The notes beneath the pieces are model-generated. The model ran no database searches, was not told the origin of the DNA, and saw only the letters and a program-made list of their open reading frames with translations. Below, one piece after another: positions 45,818-56,775 of a DNA stretch of 64,000 nucleotides. Position 1 is the stretch's first letter. The number at the start of each line of letters is the position of its first letter. Origin of the DNA: Chionoecetes opilio (taxonomy: Eukaryota > Arthropoda > Malacostraca > Decapoda > Majidae); the NCBI GenBank assembly GCA_016584305.1, contig JACEEZ010004873.1, positions 137,501 to 201,500 on the forward strand. The letters are read 5' to 3'. The position numbers and the translations under genes were made by a program.

Positions 45818-47112
45818 GACAATTAGAAAAACATGTTTGATTAATGATTCACAACATGGATTCACCAAGGGTAGGTCATGTCACACCAATTTATTGAGTT
45901 TTTATAGGAAAGTTTATGAGACGGCAGATAATGATAAGGATTATGATATAATATACCTGGACATTAGTAAGGCATTCGACAAAGTACCACACGAGCGACT
46001 CTTAAATAAGGTTAAGGCTCATGAAACAGATGGAAAGGTTCTTCGTTGAATCAAAGCTTGGCTAAGTAATCGGCAACAAAGGGTTACAATTAATGGTTCT
46101 TAATCTGAATGGGGACAGGTGACAAGTGGAGTTCCACAAGGGTCTGTTTTGGGTCCATTACTATTTTTTATTTACATCAACGACTTGGATAGTGAGATTA
46201 GCATTGATATCAGCAAGTTTGCTGATGATACTAAGGTAGGTAGGATTATTGGATCACAGTCTGATGTAAACATATTGCAGGGAGACTTAGATAAACTTAA
46301 TGAGTGGGTAGTCAGACGGCAGATGGAATTTAATATTAATAAGTGCGCGTTATGAATGTTGGTAGAAAAAACCCTGGTAATAGATACACCATAAGCAATG
46401 TATCGCTGAAAAGATCAGAAGGTGAAAAAGATCTTGGAGTGAGGGTGAGCCCAGACCTCCGACCTAGGAAACAATGTATTGAGGCCAGAAATAGAGCTAA
46501 TAGAGTGTTAGGATTTATTACCAGAAGTGTTAAAAGTAGAAGTGCGGAAGTTATTCTAAAGCTTTATCTGGCTCTAGTCAGGCCTCACCTAGACTATGTG
46601 GTTCAGTTTTGGTCTCCATATTACAGGATGGATATAGCCTTGTTAGAAACAGTGCAGAGAAGGATGACCAAAATTATTCAAGCGATGCGTAACTTTAGTT
46701 ATGAGAAGAGATTGAAGCTTTTAAAGTTACTCACTCGAGAGACGCAGAGTAAGGGGCGATCTGATAGAAGTTTATAAGTGGATAAAGGGATTTAATAAAG
46801 GAGAGGTAGGAAAAGTTCCTACGGCTATTAACCAGGGTAGAACAAGAAGTAACGGATTCAAGCTGGAAAAGCGTAGATTTAGAAAAAAAGAGAAAAACTG
46901 GTTCACAAATAGGGTGGTGAATGATTGGAATAGACTCAGTAGACAGGTAGTTAGTGCAGAGTCATTAGGGAGCTTTAAAAGAGGGGCTGGATAGGTTCAT
47001 GGATGGGGATGAAAGGTGGATGTAGGTAGTGTTAGGTAACAGGAACTACCACGTGTAGGCCTCGCGGCCTCTTGTAACTTTCTTATGTTCTTATGATCTT
47101 ATGTTCTTATGT
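45818..47112 (+). pseudogene. CR1-like LINE, 5'-truncated, reverse transcriptase to 3' tail
   Basis: RT motifs in order: QHGFTKGRSCHTNLL, YLDISKAFDKVPHERLLNKV, VTSGVPQGSVLGPLLFFIYI, catalytic SKFADDTKVG, then RKNPGNRYTISNVSLKRSEG, EKDLGVRVSPDLRP, YLALVRPHLDYVVQFWSP and WFTNRVVNDWNRLSRQVV. Stops at 46047 and 46100, and shifts near 46345 and 46745, disable it. The 3' end is (TTCTTATG)-like repeats, the hallmark short tail of CR1. It lacks the endonuclease, so it is a dead 5'-truncated insertion. Its 3' end abuts FB-A flank. Confidence 0.88.
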
Positions 47113-47310
47113 AATGTTATAGAACAAACATTTACAAAGATAACAGTGTATATTTATACTGATTAACATATATTTGGTAGGGGAAAATTACCATAAGCGG
47201 GCAAACACAGGTGACAAGTGCAGTTTGTTGGTCCTCCAGCTCGCATCTCCCGCGTCTGTCGCCTGCACAACGAGGGCTGTGACGTCACGTGCAAGGAACC
47301 TATACTCAGA
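47113..47310. repeat. FB-A outer flank, second copy
   Basis: Homologous to 536-712 (GTTTGTTGGTCCTCCAGCTC shared exactly). The palindromic arm that should precede it is missing, so the CR1 lies where the arm would be. Confidence 0.6.
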
Positions 47311-48717
47311 TTAGATGTCCTCAGTCCAGTATCAATGCATTTCTTTGCAATAACATTGTGTTTGAAAGCAATTTTAATAACAGGAAACTTAGGGAATTAG
47401 GGAAAATACTTTCAATATTATCATCTTCGCTTATCCAGGAACTTTTTTCTTCAATTTTTATTTTGTAATCATCTTCATCTCTCGTAAATGACATCATCGA
47501 CCCTGGATATTGTGATATTGTTTAGAACCTTCAGTTCGGGTGGCATAAGTGCAGCAAATCCATTTTGTTCCAGTAGTATTGTAATGTCAGATATAAATGG
47601 TTTTTCCAGCGTTATCTTCGTCCAGCCTGAGTGCAAGGAATCTATCGTAAACTGGGATCAACCTTGTTGCCAGGATCTGCTTGGAGCATAAGAGTTCCAA
47701 GAGCTGTCTTTTTATCTCTGTCGTCAGAGTTACGGCATTTCATTTTGACACGAGCCATCACGTCATACAAAAATTAATGTGGATGAAAAAGTAATCCGAT
47801 TGCCTCAAAGAAATAGCAGGAACAATAATACTAAAGTCCTCACAAGACCAAGACCAGTAATAGTTGTAAAAATAAAACCAAGACCACTATCAAACTGCAA
47901 CACAAAAACTCTGCCTACAGCTACCACACCAGCGTGTCCCCGCCCACTCATGAGCGTCGCAGGACACAAGTGGAGCTGCCCTGCGAGGGTCTCGCCTGTC
48001 CCTAACAGCAGGTTTCCCACCCTTGGTGCTTGCTACCTTTAACTTGCCCTCTACGGGTCCCCTTGTGTCACTGGTCTACGCCAGTGACCAGCAGGGTTCG
48101 CCTCCGTCTCACACCAAGGGACGCTAAGGGCGACAGAATGAATCTGCAACAACGTTGAGCAACGCGGTAAACAAACAAGGACCTCCTGGGCAGCCACTAC
48201 AGTCTGTGGGGAGCGCCGCGGTTCACAGGAATCACAGACACAATGTTACAGTTCAGCTAACTCAGTTAACACGAAACACAAGAACTAAATCCCGCTCATT
48301 GTGGCGGTCAGGTCCAGAGAAACGTTGAAAGTGAAAGTGGCGAAACCCAGGCAGCCGTGTAGAGCACCTCAGGGACCCGTCACCCGAGGGGCGACCTGTT
48401 ACCATGGTGCGCACTGCGTTTGGTAGAGCGAGAGTGGCAGACTTCCACACGCTGCCGGGCCCAGATTGCTGCTTATTTTGTGGATGCCATGCTGAGGCGA
48501 ACTGAACACGTACCACACGAGTATAGAACTCTGTACGAAACGGTAAAATAAGAAAACGACATATGACGGTAACTAATATATTGTACAAGATATTGTAGTA
48601 TGACTTAATGATGAACCCTTGGACTCCAGGTGGTTAAGACAATTATTGTTGACAGACAAAATAATTATAAATATATAATTCCAGCTTCCTTATAAATATG
48701 ACATTGAATTATTGGTC
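47311..48717. other. Spacer; no supportable gene
   Basis: GC-richer 47930-48500 with several 60-108 residue frames on both strands, none with a domain or splice-site support. Confidence 0.35.
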
Positions 48718-48790
48718 AGCATGTCTCGTAGCCCCAGGTGTAAGGTTCCGTACCCCTGGTGGTACAGGTACCCCAGGTTAAGAACCACTG
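48718..48790. mobile_element. hAT-type terminal remnant
   Basis: Ends GGTTAAGAACCACTG; on the minus strand CAGTGGTTCTTAACCTGGGG, the very common hAT terminus, followed by GGTACC/GGGGTAC words. Partner end not found. Confidence 0.6.
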
Positions 48791-49335
48791 CTCTAGATAT
48801 TGTCACATCGGCAAGTATCATAGACCAACATAATCAGGCAAGTGTGTAGATTCAGGAACCGTGTTTAACATAATAGTACAATGATAAATAGCTAACCACA
48901 AAGGAGTTGAAAGAACAAATGTTTATGTGCTACTTTATTTAGCCGTCATTTTCGTATAATTGATATTATTGTTGCAGATTTATGCTAATACGATCCAGAA
49001 TTTTCTCAGGAAGACGATGGTGGCTCCAGTAGTTTTTTTTCTTCAATATCAAATGGTGGTTGGGGAAAACTAGTTGGGAATAAGGTTTGTGAAACCAGAT
49101 GGTCGCCGCGCTAGGCTGCGGGCGTCACTCATCACAATACAGCGGGATGCGGGACTCGCTTTCTAGGTATATAACTCTGTGGTGAGCTTATATGCACATT
49201 ATTATGTAATAAGACACATAATGTATACTAAATATAAACAGTGGTGAGAAGAAATGTACAAATAATGAAAGAGTTAAATCGACCGCGAGTATCTACGGGC
49301 GAATATATGAGATTACGAAAATACTACAGACTTAC
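48791..49335. other. AT-rich spacer, no gene
   Basis: Nothing recognised. Confidence 0.35.
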
Positions 49336-49805
49336 TATTTTTTGTTTACATCAACCATTTAGATAGTGGGCTTAGCAGTGACATCAGCATGTTTGATACT
49401 AAGAGAGGTAGGATTATTAGTCATATAGGCTTGTAAAATGTTTACTCCACGAATGGGGGCAAGGTCTAGAGTGCATAGAAGTATTTTAAGGTGAGGGGAT
49501 TTAAAAAGTTGACTTTAGCCTGTGCGAGCTTGGACACGTTCCACATCTTTAGTGTGGACGTCTAAGTCGTCTATTTCCTAAGGCGTTTTCTGCGGGGATC
49601 CTGATTGCAACCGAAATTTTTTCGTTTGCTCAAATTTCGATCCCTGTTCAACCATCCAGGGAAGATGATTGGCCCGACCCGCAATCATTTGTTGTTGTTG
49701 TGACCGTTTGCAATCGAAAATTTTCCGATTGCAACCAAAAATCCCCCGCAGAAAACGCCTCTAGTTAGATCACAGTCTGATTTAAACGGTTTGCAGGGAG
49801 ACTTA
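49336..49805 (+). pseudogene. CR1 RT scrap interrupted by a MITE
   Basis: TTTGTTTACATCAACCATTT..ATAGTGGGCTTAGCAGTGAC encodes the 'LFVYINDLDSGLSSDISkF' block; RSQSDLNGLQGDL (49768-49805) is the next conserved piece, compare 46255-46295. Between them lie ~130 bp unassigned and the 180-bp MITE. Confidence 0.55.
49581..49760. mobile_element. 180-bp MITE with AGGCGTTTTCTGCGGGGAT ends
   Basis: Left AGGCGTTTTCTGCGGGGAT and right ATCCCCCGCAGAAAACGCCT, then inner GATTGCAACCGAAA / TCCGATTGCAACC words. CTA flanks both ends (49578-49580, 49761-49763). Confidence 0.7.
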
Positions 49806-50774
49806 AAAGTGCCTCGAGTTAACAGAAAACGCAAGCTGCAAGAAGGCGGCTTCTATCGGCTTCCTCACCAAAATTCGCCTTAAGAGAGAGAGCTCGCACG
49901 CGTACGTCTAGTCTCAGAGACGGATACTGAGGCCCGTACCGAGAGTTGAAGGCGGTAGAGCGACGAACAGCGAGGTAGCGACGAGCGGCATACCTTCAAT
50001 TCTTTACCGAGAGTCGACACTGGAGGTAGGTTGAGGTCTCACGCCTGTGGCAATCTAGTGGCAACAGTGCTGCTTCAAACTGCGTAGTCAGCAGTACGAC
50101 TAAAATAGTGTATAATGCGAATTTGCCCTTATACTCATCAAAAACATCAACAGAAACGTTGCGATCGGCTGTGAAGTTGGTGAAATATATATTTAATGAA
50201 GTTAATTAACAGTAGAGGCGTGTATACGAAGTTTCTCTTACCGCTCATGTGAATATGTGCGGTACGAGAAACGTCCTGGCGGGTTTTGGCAGCGACCTTG
50301 ATGATGGCGGTGGCTCAAGCCGCTACCCACCTCGCTATCCTGAACCTCCTTCATTATTGTCACTAAAATCACTTATTGCCGATATGTAATGCCTAATAAT
50401 CTTATACTTATACTTAAATACATATTGGCAAGAAAATGTTTAACATATCTCTTAATCCCTCCAAATTAGGAATGTAATAAAAATTCATCGAAGGTTGAGG
50501 CGAAGACATGGGTGTACCCACAGTCTATAACGGTCTTCCGAACGGCTGGACGAGTTTTGGCTCACGCTGCGCACCTACGTCACGCGATCCAGGCCACCCC
50601 AAGCCCTCTCGATCTGCCTCATTCTATCAGCAGCATAGCTGAGAGGCGGGTGGATCCGCTCCGTGCGCCCACGTTCATGTCCTACCATATTCTATTTCTA
50701 AGATAATATAACTAACTAACTAACAATAAAAACAACAATAATAAAAAAAAAAAAAAAATACTACTCCCCATACT
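49806..50774. other. Unassigned; fragments of repeat R
   Basis: GCACGCGTACGTCTAGTCTC near 49896 parallels 31993-32015. CGACGAACAGCGAGG and GGTACCGAGAG words suggest a foldback relative. No gene. Confidence 0.35.
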
Positions 50775-50937
50775 ATAGTAGTAGTAGTAGTAGTGGTTGT
50801 AGTAGTAGTAATAGTACAATAGTAGTAGTAATACTAGTAGCAGTAGAAGTAGTCGTATAGTAGTAGTAGTTGTAAAGTAGTAGTGGTAATAGTAGTAATA
50901 GTAGTGTTAGTAGTAGCAATAGCAGTGGTAGTAATAG
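50775..50937. repeat. (AGT)n trinucleotide repeat
   Basis: Imperfect AGT/AAT repeats of ~160 bp. Confidence 0.93.
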
Positions 50938-50939
50938 AC

Positions 50940-51255
50940 TATTACCTTATAACAACACAATTGGTATTAATGGACATGCTATTTACCAAATAAGCAGTAC
51001 ATGAAAATAGCATGGCTGTAATAAACAATACTGTACAAGGCTAAGTGGCATCGTGTTGGGGCGGGGGAGGAAGGAGGGACTAGGCTGCGCCAGCTGAGTC
51101 ACGTGTCAGAGTCACGTGTTACATCCTCCCCCGCCCCAACACGATGCCACTTAGCCTTTTACTGTATTGTTTATTACATCCATGCTGTTTTCATGTACTG
51201 CTTATTTGGTAAATAACATGTCCATTAATACCAATTGTGTTGTTATAAGGTAATG
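50940..51255. repeat. Palindrome, ~315 bp
   Basis: CAATTGGTATTAATGGACAT and ATGTCCATTAATACCAATTG are exact; inner AAGTGGCATCGTGTTGGGGC / GCCCCAACACGATGCCACTT; centre at CACGTG-type GAGTCACGTGTCAGAGTCAC near 51108. Confidence 0.9.
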
Positions 51256-51562
51256 TAATGTTCCATTACTAGTAAAGATAATGATTAAATCATTCATAAT
51301 TTCACCGAGTGGCAACCGCGAGTACACACTGTATCACTGTATCGTCACCTGGATCGCGTGACGTCACTAAGCCCCACCCCCAACCTGCGCGTCGGATGAC
51401 CGTATTAGACTGTGGGTTCTGATGTCTTCAACCTTGACCGCCAACTTTCCTCGCTGCTCTTCCTTCAAAAACAAACCCCTCTTATGGTAAGCGAAGGTCT
51501 GCCGTTCGTCGTTCGTCGCTCTACCGTCATGAGACGGTACGTGCCTGTTGGTTGGTAGGGGC
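51256..51562. other. Unassigned; part related to the 25133 palindrome
   Basis: CGTCGTTCGTCGCTCTACCG and TACCGTCATGAGACGGTAC resemble, loosely, the arms at 25150-25370. No gene. Confidence 0.35.
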
Positions 51563-52300
51563 CTGAGAGACTGAAGCGCGTTTGTTCGTAAAAAAAAAAA
51601 ACTAGCCGTGGAATGTATCAGTACGAGGCTGCGGAAAATGTGGGGAAGCAATGTTTCCATAATATCTCAGGAACCGTATTAGCTACAAGAAAACGTTATG
51701 GAGTGCAAAAAATCCAGATTTCAATAGGCTTCCCTGTAGTATAAGCAGATTTGAATTCCATTGATAATTGACCGAATTAAGTTTGTTTTTAGGGCATATT
51801 ACTCGAGAAAAAAAAAATCCAGAAATCAAGGTAAATTGCATACATGTGTGAAAGCTGTTGCGAATAAGAAATGTACATTTTCAAAGTGGAATACGATTCC
51901 TGCAGAAACTCTCCATCAAGAAGACATAACAATATGTTAGACGGATAAAAGATAGATGTATGGTGCATCAATAAGCTGCTGGTCATTGAACGGCACAAGG
52001 GTGCGCAAAATATAAAAACTTATATAAAAAAATCTGTATAAGAAAAAAAAAACAGGTTAGCTTAGGGTAGATCTGGTTGAGCTTATCAAAAAGTATCATG
52101 CCATTTTTGGTCTTGGGTCAATAGATTCATAGTAAAAAATAGGGAAACGCAATAAAGGTAGTGTTCTGACCATTTTAAGCTGCTACATTTTTTGGGTCGA
52201 GTTTTATTGTCCTACAGACGTAAAAATGATCTCAATACCAATTGTACATCTTGCGAAGAACAATAATAATTGTTCTATATATTTTCTTTCACAGAACCCT
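51563..52300. repeat. Repeat R, second copy (contains empty hAT-3 site)
   Basis: Matches 33783-34500 (GCCGTGGAATGTATCAGTAC and later ATCAATAAGCTGCTGG). At 51569-51576 a single GACTGAAG stands where hAT-3 copies are duplicated. Confidence 0.7.
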
Positions 52301-53411
52301 GCCAGTCAAAGAACAGTTTTGAAGTTTTTTGATAGTATAGAACGCATTTCCCGTATAGATACGGGAAAAGTCAAAGAAGCAAAGTTGTAGTGCTCCAAAA
52401 ATCCTGCCTTAAATTCGTTTTAAATCCGCTCTCAGTCCAGTATTTAGACCGCCAAATGCCAAAAGCTGTTTTGTGCACGGCAACTGTGTGCAACGTGCAC
52501 ACCGTAACCCACAATTTTACACACTTTATAACATAAAATGTATTACATACACACACGGGGGCTATGTAGTAGCAATACCCGATGGATGGATTGGTTACGA
52601 GGAGGCCGACAAATATAACTCGTCACAGGCAGCCTGTCTCTGACTTCTTACTCTTGTCTCTGTCTTCTACTGGAATAGTGACACTTATTTCTTAAGGCGT
52701 CAGTCTTCCGAACCCGTCCAGTTGGAAAGACCATGTCCCCGAGAACGAATGTCCCTTGCATGTACTAAGAAGACCAAAGTTGAAACAGACTGTGAACATG
52801 GTGAAGGTAAATCATTGTGAAAATAATAAAAAAAAATTAGGTAGGCGTGCAGCTTTCTCCGTACAGAAGACAGAAGTCAGAAACAGAAGTCTTAAGTGGA
52901 AAGCTGCATACCCAGGAATGGCCTTACATTAAGAAGGACTCCAGCACATATACTTTGATAAATGTATTATTGCCGACCCTGACCACACTCCATACAAGAG
53001 GCCATTTTAGCTCCGGGTAGCAAAGTTTGACCTCCCTGATGAGCTTGAGCTTCAAGCTGTAGATGGAGGGCCATACATTCCTGTATAAATAAGGTTTTAT
53101 CCTTTTGTCATGATTAATCATCATGCTGACCTAAAAGTGATCCAGGGCGATACTGTGTGCCTTGAAGGCACTAGCACCCCAAGCTAGATATTAGTAGATA
53201 TTGCCTGCCAAAATTACAGCTTTTCCGGCTTTACGCCCGAAGCAGCCCAAAACTAACACCGCATAGTTCAGCACTTTCCTGCTGTTTTCACATAAAATTC
53301 CTACTCACACAATCACATTACAGCACTACTTACCTTATGGGCCTCTCCGACTCGTGCATGCGGCAAACCCTTCACGATAAGATGAAATAGGGCCGGTGGC
53401 GGCCATTATTT
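52301..53411. other. Right interior of element Z, no assigned gene
   Basis: A minus-strand frame 52924-53124 contains LKLIREVKLCYPELKWPLVW and VVRVGNNTFIKVYVL; it looks more protein-like than its neighbours but has no recognisable domain and could be a transposon exon. Cf. the matching duplicated words ACAGAAGTC at 52869 and 52881. Confidence 0.3.
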
Positions 53412-53582
53412 GTTATGAACCGAAAATTCTACCCACATCCCGATGTGGGTTGACTTGGGTTCTGGGTTCTGCTGAGTCACTACGCGCGTCGCCTCGGACT
53501 CAGGTTTTCGTGCGCAAATGGAACGCCTGAGTTCTTGGGTTCCGTGAACTGGTTCCTGAAATGTCGCAAATGGAAGAGGCCT
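53412..53582. repeat. Right terminal region of element Z
   Basis: Contains GGTTCTGGGTTCTG and CGCAAATGGAACGCC, then GGTTCCTGAAATGTCGC and TIR CAAATGGAAGAGGCCT. Same word order, inverted, as 22571-22690. Confidence 0.7.
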
Positions 53583-53784
53583 TATCATGACTGCATCGTG
53601 ACCATCTTACGACCGTCATGACACATACGTACAGGCAGCGTGACATTGTTGTGAGGCTATCGTGGTCTTGCGTTTATCGTGGTAAAATTTCACGATAGCG
53701 TCAATAATTGACGCTATAATTGATGTTCGATAATCAAATTGGTGGCGCTATCGTGGTTCGATTATGGAATGTGTGAAGGGAGCT
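53583..53784. mobile_element. Harbinger-like MITE copy 2, right part
   Basis: TCATGACTGCATCGTGACCA to GGAATGTGTGAAGGGAGCT; collinear with 18714-18884 of copy 1, with a 20-bp local duplication (GACGCTATAATTGATGTTCG) not in copy 1. Followed by TAA (53785-53787) equal to the left flank. Confidence 0.85.
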
Positions 53785-53787
53785 TAA

Positions 53788-54002
53788 AGCTTACTGCATA
53801 GCCATTTGTACTCGGTACTCCCCACTTATGGTGGAACAATAGTAATACTGCTATGAAGAATCTATACATTGTATATAATAATACTTTCAGGTATTTATCT
53901 AGATTAGATGGCTGGTGCAGTGCAAGTGAGACGTTTGTTCTCTGTAATGTTAGAAGATGTCAGGTTTATGATAAGGAACCTTGTGTACAGGTTTATTATA
54001 GA
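53788..54002 (+). pseudogene. LINE ORF2 C-terminal fragment, right part of the split copy
   Basis: SLLHSHLYSVLPTYGGT in one frame, then MKNLYIVYNNTFRYLSRLDG and WCSASETFVLCNVRRCQVY in another. This is the usual continuation ('lf.sy...mY..qlW..y.....l.vAYNn.fR.ll.....CSAs.mFv...v..f..l.rkl') after the part at 21358-21569. A SINE cuts it at 54003; 3' UTR-like sequence continues to about 54755. Confidence 0.7.
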
Positions 54003-54406
54003 CTTTTTTGTTTGTTTTGTTTTTGGACCCTATAGCGCCTGTAGGCTTATGGAGGTCTTGATATTGGTCGACCTCGCCCGTTAGTGGCGCAGCCTGGATT
54101 TTTATAGTGACACCTGTGGTCTTAGGTGAAGATCCCGTTTTCTATGATGTTCGGATCTTCAATAAGGATCATGCATCCCCTAGAGTTTCTCCGTCACACT
54201 CGCAATCGAAGACCAGGTAATTGCTGCATGCGGGTTTCTTTCAGCCACTCGACGATGGATTTGACAGTTGCTCCTTGGTGGAACTTGAACTCGGGACCTT
54301 CTTCTACCCTACCAGGCTCTTGAAAGAGTTGCCCCCGGCAGGATTCGAACTCGGAACATTGAGTTCACCACTCCAAGACGCTAACCACTTGGCCACCGCC
54401 TCCCCC
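54003..54406 (-). repeat. tRNA-derived SINE on the minus strand
   Basis: Minus-strand head GGCGGTGGCCAAGTGGTTAG (A box) and GAGTTCGAATCCTGCCGG (B box) at 54330-54406; body ~300 bp; tail rich in AAAACAAAACAAAC at 54003-54022. The head resembles tRNA-Ser/Leu-type genes but lacks acceptor pairing. A second B-box-like GAACTTGAACTCGGGACC sits at 54282-54299. Confidence 0.65.
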
Positions 54407-54846
54407 TAGATAGATAAAGAATCCCCCCTAAAATGTGTAATTTCTGAAATCAGGGGTAGTGCTGTATGATTTAAATATACAATTGTGAATCATTGGTGTA
54501 ATCTATTATATGTATAATATACATATGATAAATTAGATGAGGATATTATCCTCACGGCTAACCCACCCACTATGCTGTTAAAATATGTCCAATGGTAATT
54601 AAACTTGCTTTTATAGCATTAGGGTTGTGTAAAATATGAATCTAAGTTTTAATTCAAATTGTATACTCAATTCATACAGCAATGTATATAGACTATGTGT
54701 ATGAAATATTACAAATTTATCATTATTGAAATAATGAAGGAAATAAACTAAGCGAATAAAATTTTCTCGCCTAACATCTAATGAGCTACATGCATTCTTC
54801 CTTAATCCTCGTCTATTTTATATATTTTTTTACATCTAGTACACTT
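54407..54846. other. AT-rich LINE 3' UTR-like spacer
   Basis: No gene; palindromic TATATGTATAATATACATA at 54508-54526. Confidence 0.35.
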
Positions 54847-54940
54847 AGAATAGACTAATTTATCAAGTAGTTAGTGCAGAGACGATAGGAAGTTAAAAAA
54901 AAGACCATACAAATATATGGATAGGGATTAAAGTTGATGA
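54847..54940 (+). pseudogene. CR1 3' ORF-end scrap
   Basis: Reads NRL..QVVSAETIGS then KYMDRD; parallels 46930-47010 of the CR1 copy. Confidence 0.55.
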
Positions 54941-54981
54941 GGATAATAGCACTTACTCTCTCTCAATTTCAAATGTTCAAC

Positions 54982-55316
54982 TTATTTGGAACGATAGAGT
55001 AATGTTTAATAGTAGACGAGCATATGACCTCAAGAGTTCAGCATAGCCTTCCACCTAAGCTGCCAAACAGGCCAGACTGCATCTTTTGTCGCAATGCCAA
55101 TAAATAAACATTACTGCAGTATATATTTTCAGAATAATAGAAAAAAACCTTATTTGGAACGATAGAGTAATGTTTAATAGTAGACGAGCATATGACCTCA
55201 AGAGTTCAGCATAGCCTTCCACCTAAGCTGCCAAACAGGCCAGACTGCATCTTTTGTCGCAATGTCAATAAATAAACATTACTGCAGTATATATTTTCAG
55301 AATAATAGAAAAAAAC
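54982..55316. repeat. 167-bp tandem duplication carrying the IR exon-2 splice acceptor
   Basis: Copies 54982-55148 and 55149-55316 are identical except about one base (GCAATGCCAA versus GCAATGTCAA). Each ends with TATTTTCAG followed by AATAATAGAAAAAAACC, the start of exon 2. The downstream copy leads into the full exon. Confidence 0.92.
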
Positions 55317-55489
55317 CTGGATCCACTGGTACTCATTGAGGTAAGTCATCATGGGAAATCAAATTTACGGCGTATGAAATCTGATGATGGAAATACATTA
55401 AGGCTGGCCGAGGCATGGAGCAAATCTAAACCTTCCTGCCGGGTCTTGCTGCTGGACAACACAGCCAACAACACTTCTTCTGTCGTATG
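55301..55489 (+). CDS. Ionotropic receptor, coding exon 2
   Basis: After TATTTTCAG the exon starts with one base completing Lys, then IIEKNLDPLVLIEVSHHGKS, RLAEAWSKSKPSCRVLLLDN and TANNTSSVV, ending in TG before GTGAGT. This is IR amino-terminal-domain sequence: a helix, a strand and a loop with an N-glycosylation site (NNTS). It is preceded by a duplicate acceptor 167 bp upstream (see the tandem duplication). Confidence 0.82.
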
Positions 55490-55666
55490 GTGAGTTTAAG
55501 TGATGTTTTCTTTGACAATGTTATAATTTTTATAAAAGTAGAATCTCTATCACAACGCTATAAAATTATAATAAGTGTCAACTTATCTGATGTAAGTTCT
55601 CTTAAGAGATTGAATTAAGTATTTATTGCTAAAATATTCTAGATACAAACTTGAAATCGTCACCAG

Positions 55667-55818
55667 GTTTCTCACGTTGTTAAGGCTTTGGCTGGACCCA
55701 GAGTTAGCGGTGCTGGTGATGGGCAATAAGCAGGAGGACGTTCACGAAGTGTTGAACCATTCTGTCCTCCGCAACACACGCCTTGCCCTCTACATCACGC
55801 CTTACACCAACGTACCCG
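55667..55818 (+). CDS. Ionotropic receptor, coding exon 3
   Basis: The acceptor CACCAG at 55661-55666 is chosen because the earlier TTCTAG (55642) would create a stop when joined to exon 2, whereas this one gives Trp. Product: FLTLLRLWLDPELAVLVMGN, QEDVHEVLNHSVLRNTRLAL, YITPYTNVP. The 'SLRNT.HALYL' motif is highly typical of arthropod IR amino-terminal regions. The exon ends ...CCCG before GTGATG (phase 1). An alternative donor (AAC before GTACCC) pairs with an alternative acceptor of exon 4. Confidence 0.85.
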
Positions 55819-55943
55819 GTGATGTGTAGTGAAAGTGAAATGACAGATGACTGAAAAAAATAATGATACTGCATCTTTGTACATGTATACTTATGCCTAT
55901 ATATATATATCTTTTTTTCATTAACATATGATTTCATAGGTAG

Positions 55944-56072
55944 GCAGAAATGGAACGGTACAGATATATCGGAGATGTTTTTATTGCCAGGCGGGATATG
56001 CCGGTGTGCACCAATTATTTCACTGGAACTTGGATTCTGGCATCCCCAGCGATATGGATCTATTATCAGCAA
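55944..56072 (+). CDS. Ionotropic receptor, coding exon 4
   Basis: Starts after CATAGGTAG (or after CATAG at 55940 with the alternative donor). Reads RNGTVQIYRRCFYCQAGYAG then VHQLFHWNLDSGIPSDMDLL SA. The VxxYxRCxYCxxGxxGV pattern is the conserved cysteine-containing segment of IRs that leads into the ligand-binding core. The exon ends with A before GTACTG; joined to exon 5 this makes Lys. A competing frame (MERYRYIGDVF) is the out-of-phase shadow. Confidence 0.85.
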
Positions 56073-56078
56073 GTACTG

Positions 56079-56104
56079 CTCTCTCTCTCTCTCTCTCTCT
56101 CTCT
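56079..56104. repeat. (CT)n microsatellite
   Basis: CT repeat immediately after the exon-4 donor. Confidence 0.9.
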
Positions 56105-56135
56105 TGATATTGCTTGCTTTGTCTGTAACACTTCA

Positions 56136-56775
56136 TCTATAATAATATAAGCGAAAGTGTGTGTGTGTGTCTGTGTGTCCACGATAGGTGCCGCCCCCCG
56201 TGCCCCAATCCCATCATATGGCACAGTTTTGGAACCAGCTCGACCAGGGGCAACTTTTAAGCCTACGTATGAGATGATCCGATCACTTTTTTTTTTCCCT
56301 TTTTTTTTAGCAGCCTATTAGCGATAATTGTGAAAAAAAATGTGGGTTGCGAGAATTGAGGAAACCTTGATGTAGGGTGATGGGTAATGGGTGAGTGAAT
56401 GGGTGGGGTGATGGGTAATGGGTGTGGGGTGATGGGTGAGTGAATGGGTGATGGGTGAGGGAATAGGTGGGGGGTGATGGGTAATGGGTGAGTGAATGGG
56501 TGTGTGGTGATGGGTAATGGGTGAGTGAATGGGTGGGGGGTGATGGGTAATGGGTGAGTGAATGGGTGGGGGGTGATGGGTAAGGCGTTAATACATACAT
56601 TTCTACATCCATGATTTCAGGAAAGTTAGAAGGGGCTATCTGGAGAATCTGTGTTTGGTGGGCCTTCGGCCCACCAAACACACTCTCCAGAAAGCTGTGT
56701 TTGGTGGGCCGCCCACCAACAGCCCTCCGCAGGAGCTAGCCAAAAAGTCCGCCCGGAGGTAGGCTTTGCGGCTAG
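56136..56775. mobile_element. Helitron-like non-autonomous element, copy 1 (640 bp)
   Basis: Begins TC (TCTATAATAATATAAGCG) after A and ends CTAG before T, the A|T target and TC...CTRR ends of Helitrons. Includes AAGTGTGTGTGTGTGTCTG near the start, a GTGATGGGTAATGGGTGAGT minisatellite (56368-56582), and a GGCCCACCAAACACA / TGTGTTTGGTGGGCC hairpin plus CCGCCCGGAGG before the 3' end. No Rep/helicase. Confidence 0.75.

Noticed and set aside
55642..55666. Acceptor TTCTAG for IR exon 3
   Set aside because: Joining it to exon 2 makes a stop codon; CACCAG 24 bp later restores Trp and the IR pattern.
55950..56150. MERYRYIGDVF reading of IR exon 4
   Set aside because: Out of phase with neighbours; the other frame gives the conserved RCFYCQAGYAG segment.
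56307..56681. His/Pro/Ser/Thr-rich minus ORFs here and at 61802-62179
   Set aside because: Translations of the GATGGGTAATGGGTGAG minisatellite in the Helitron-like elements.
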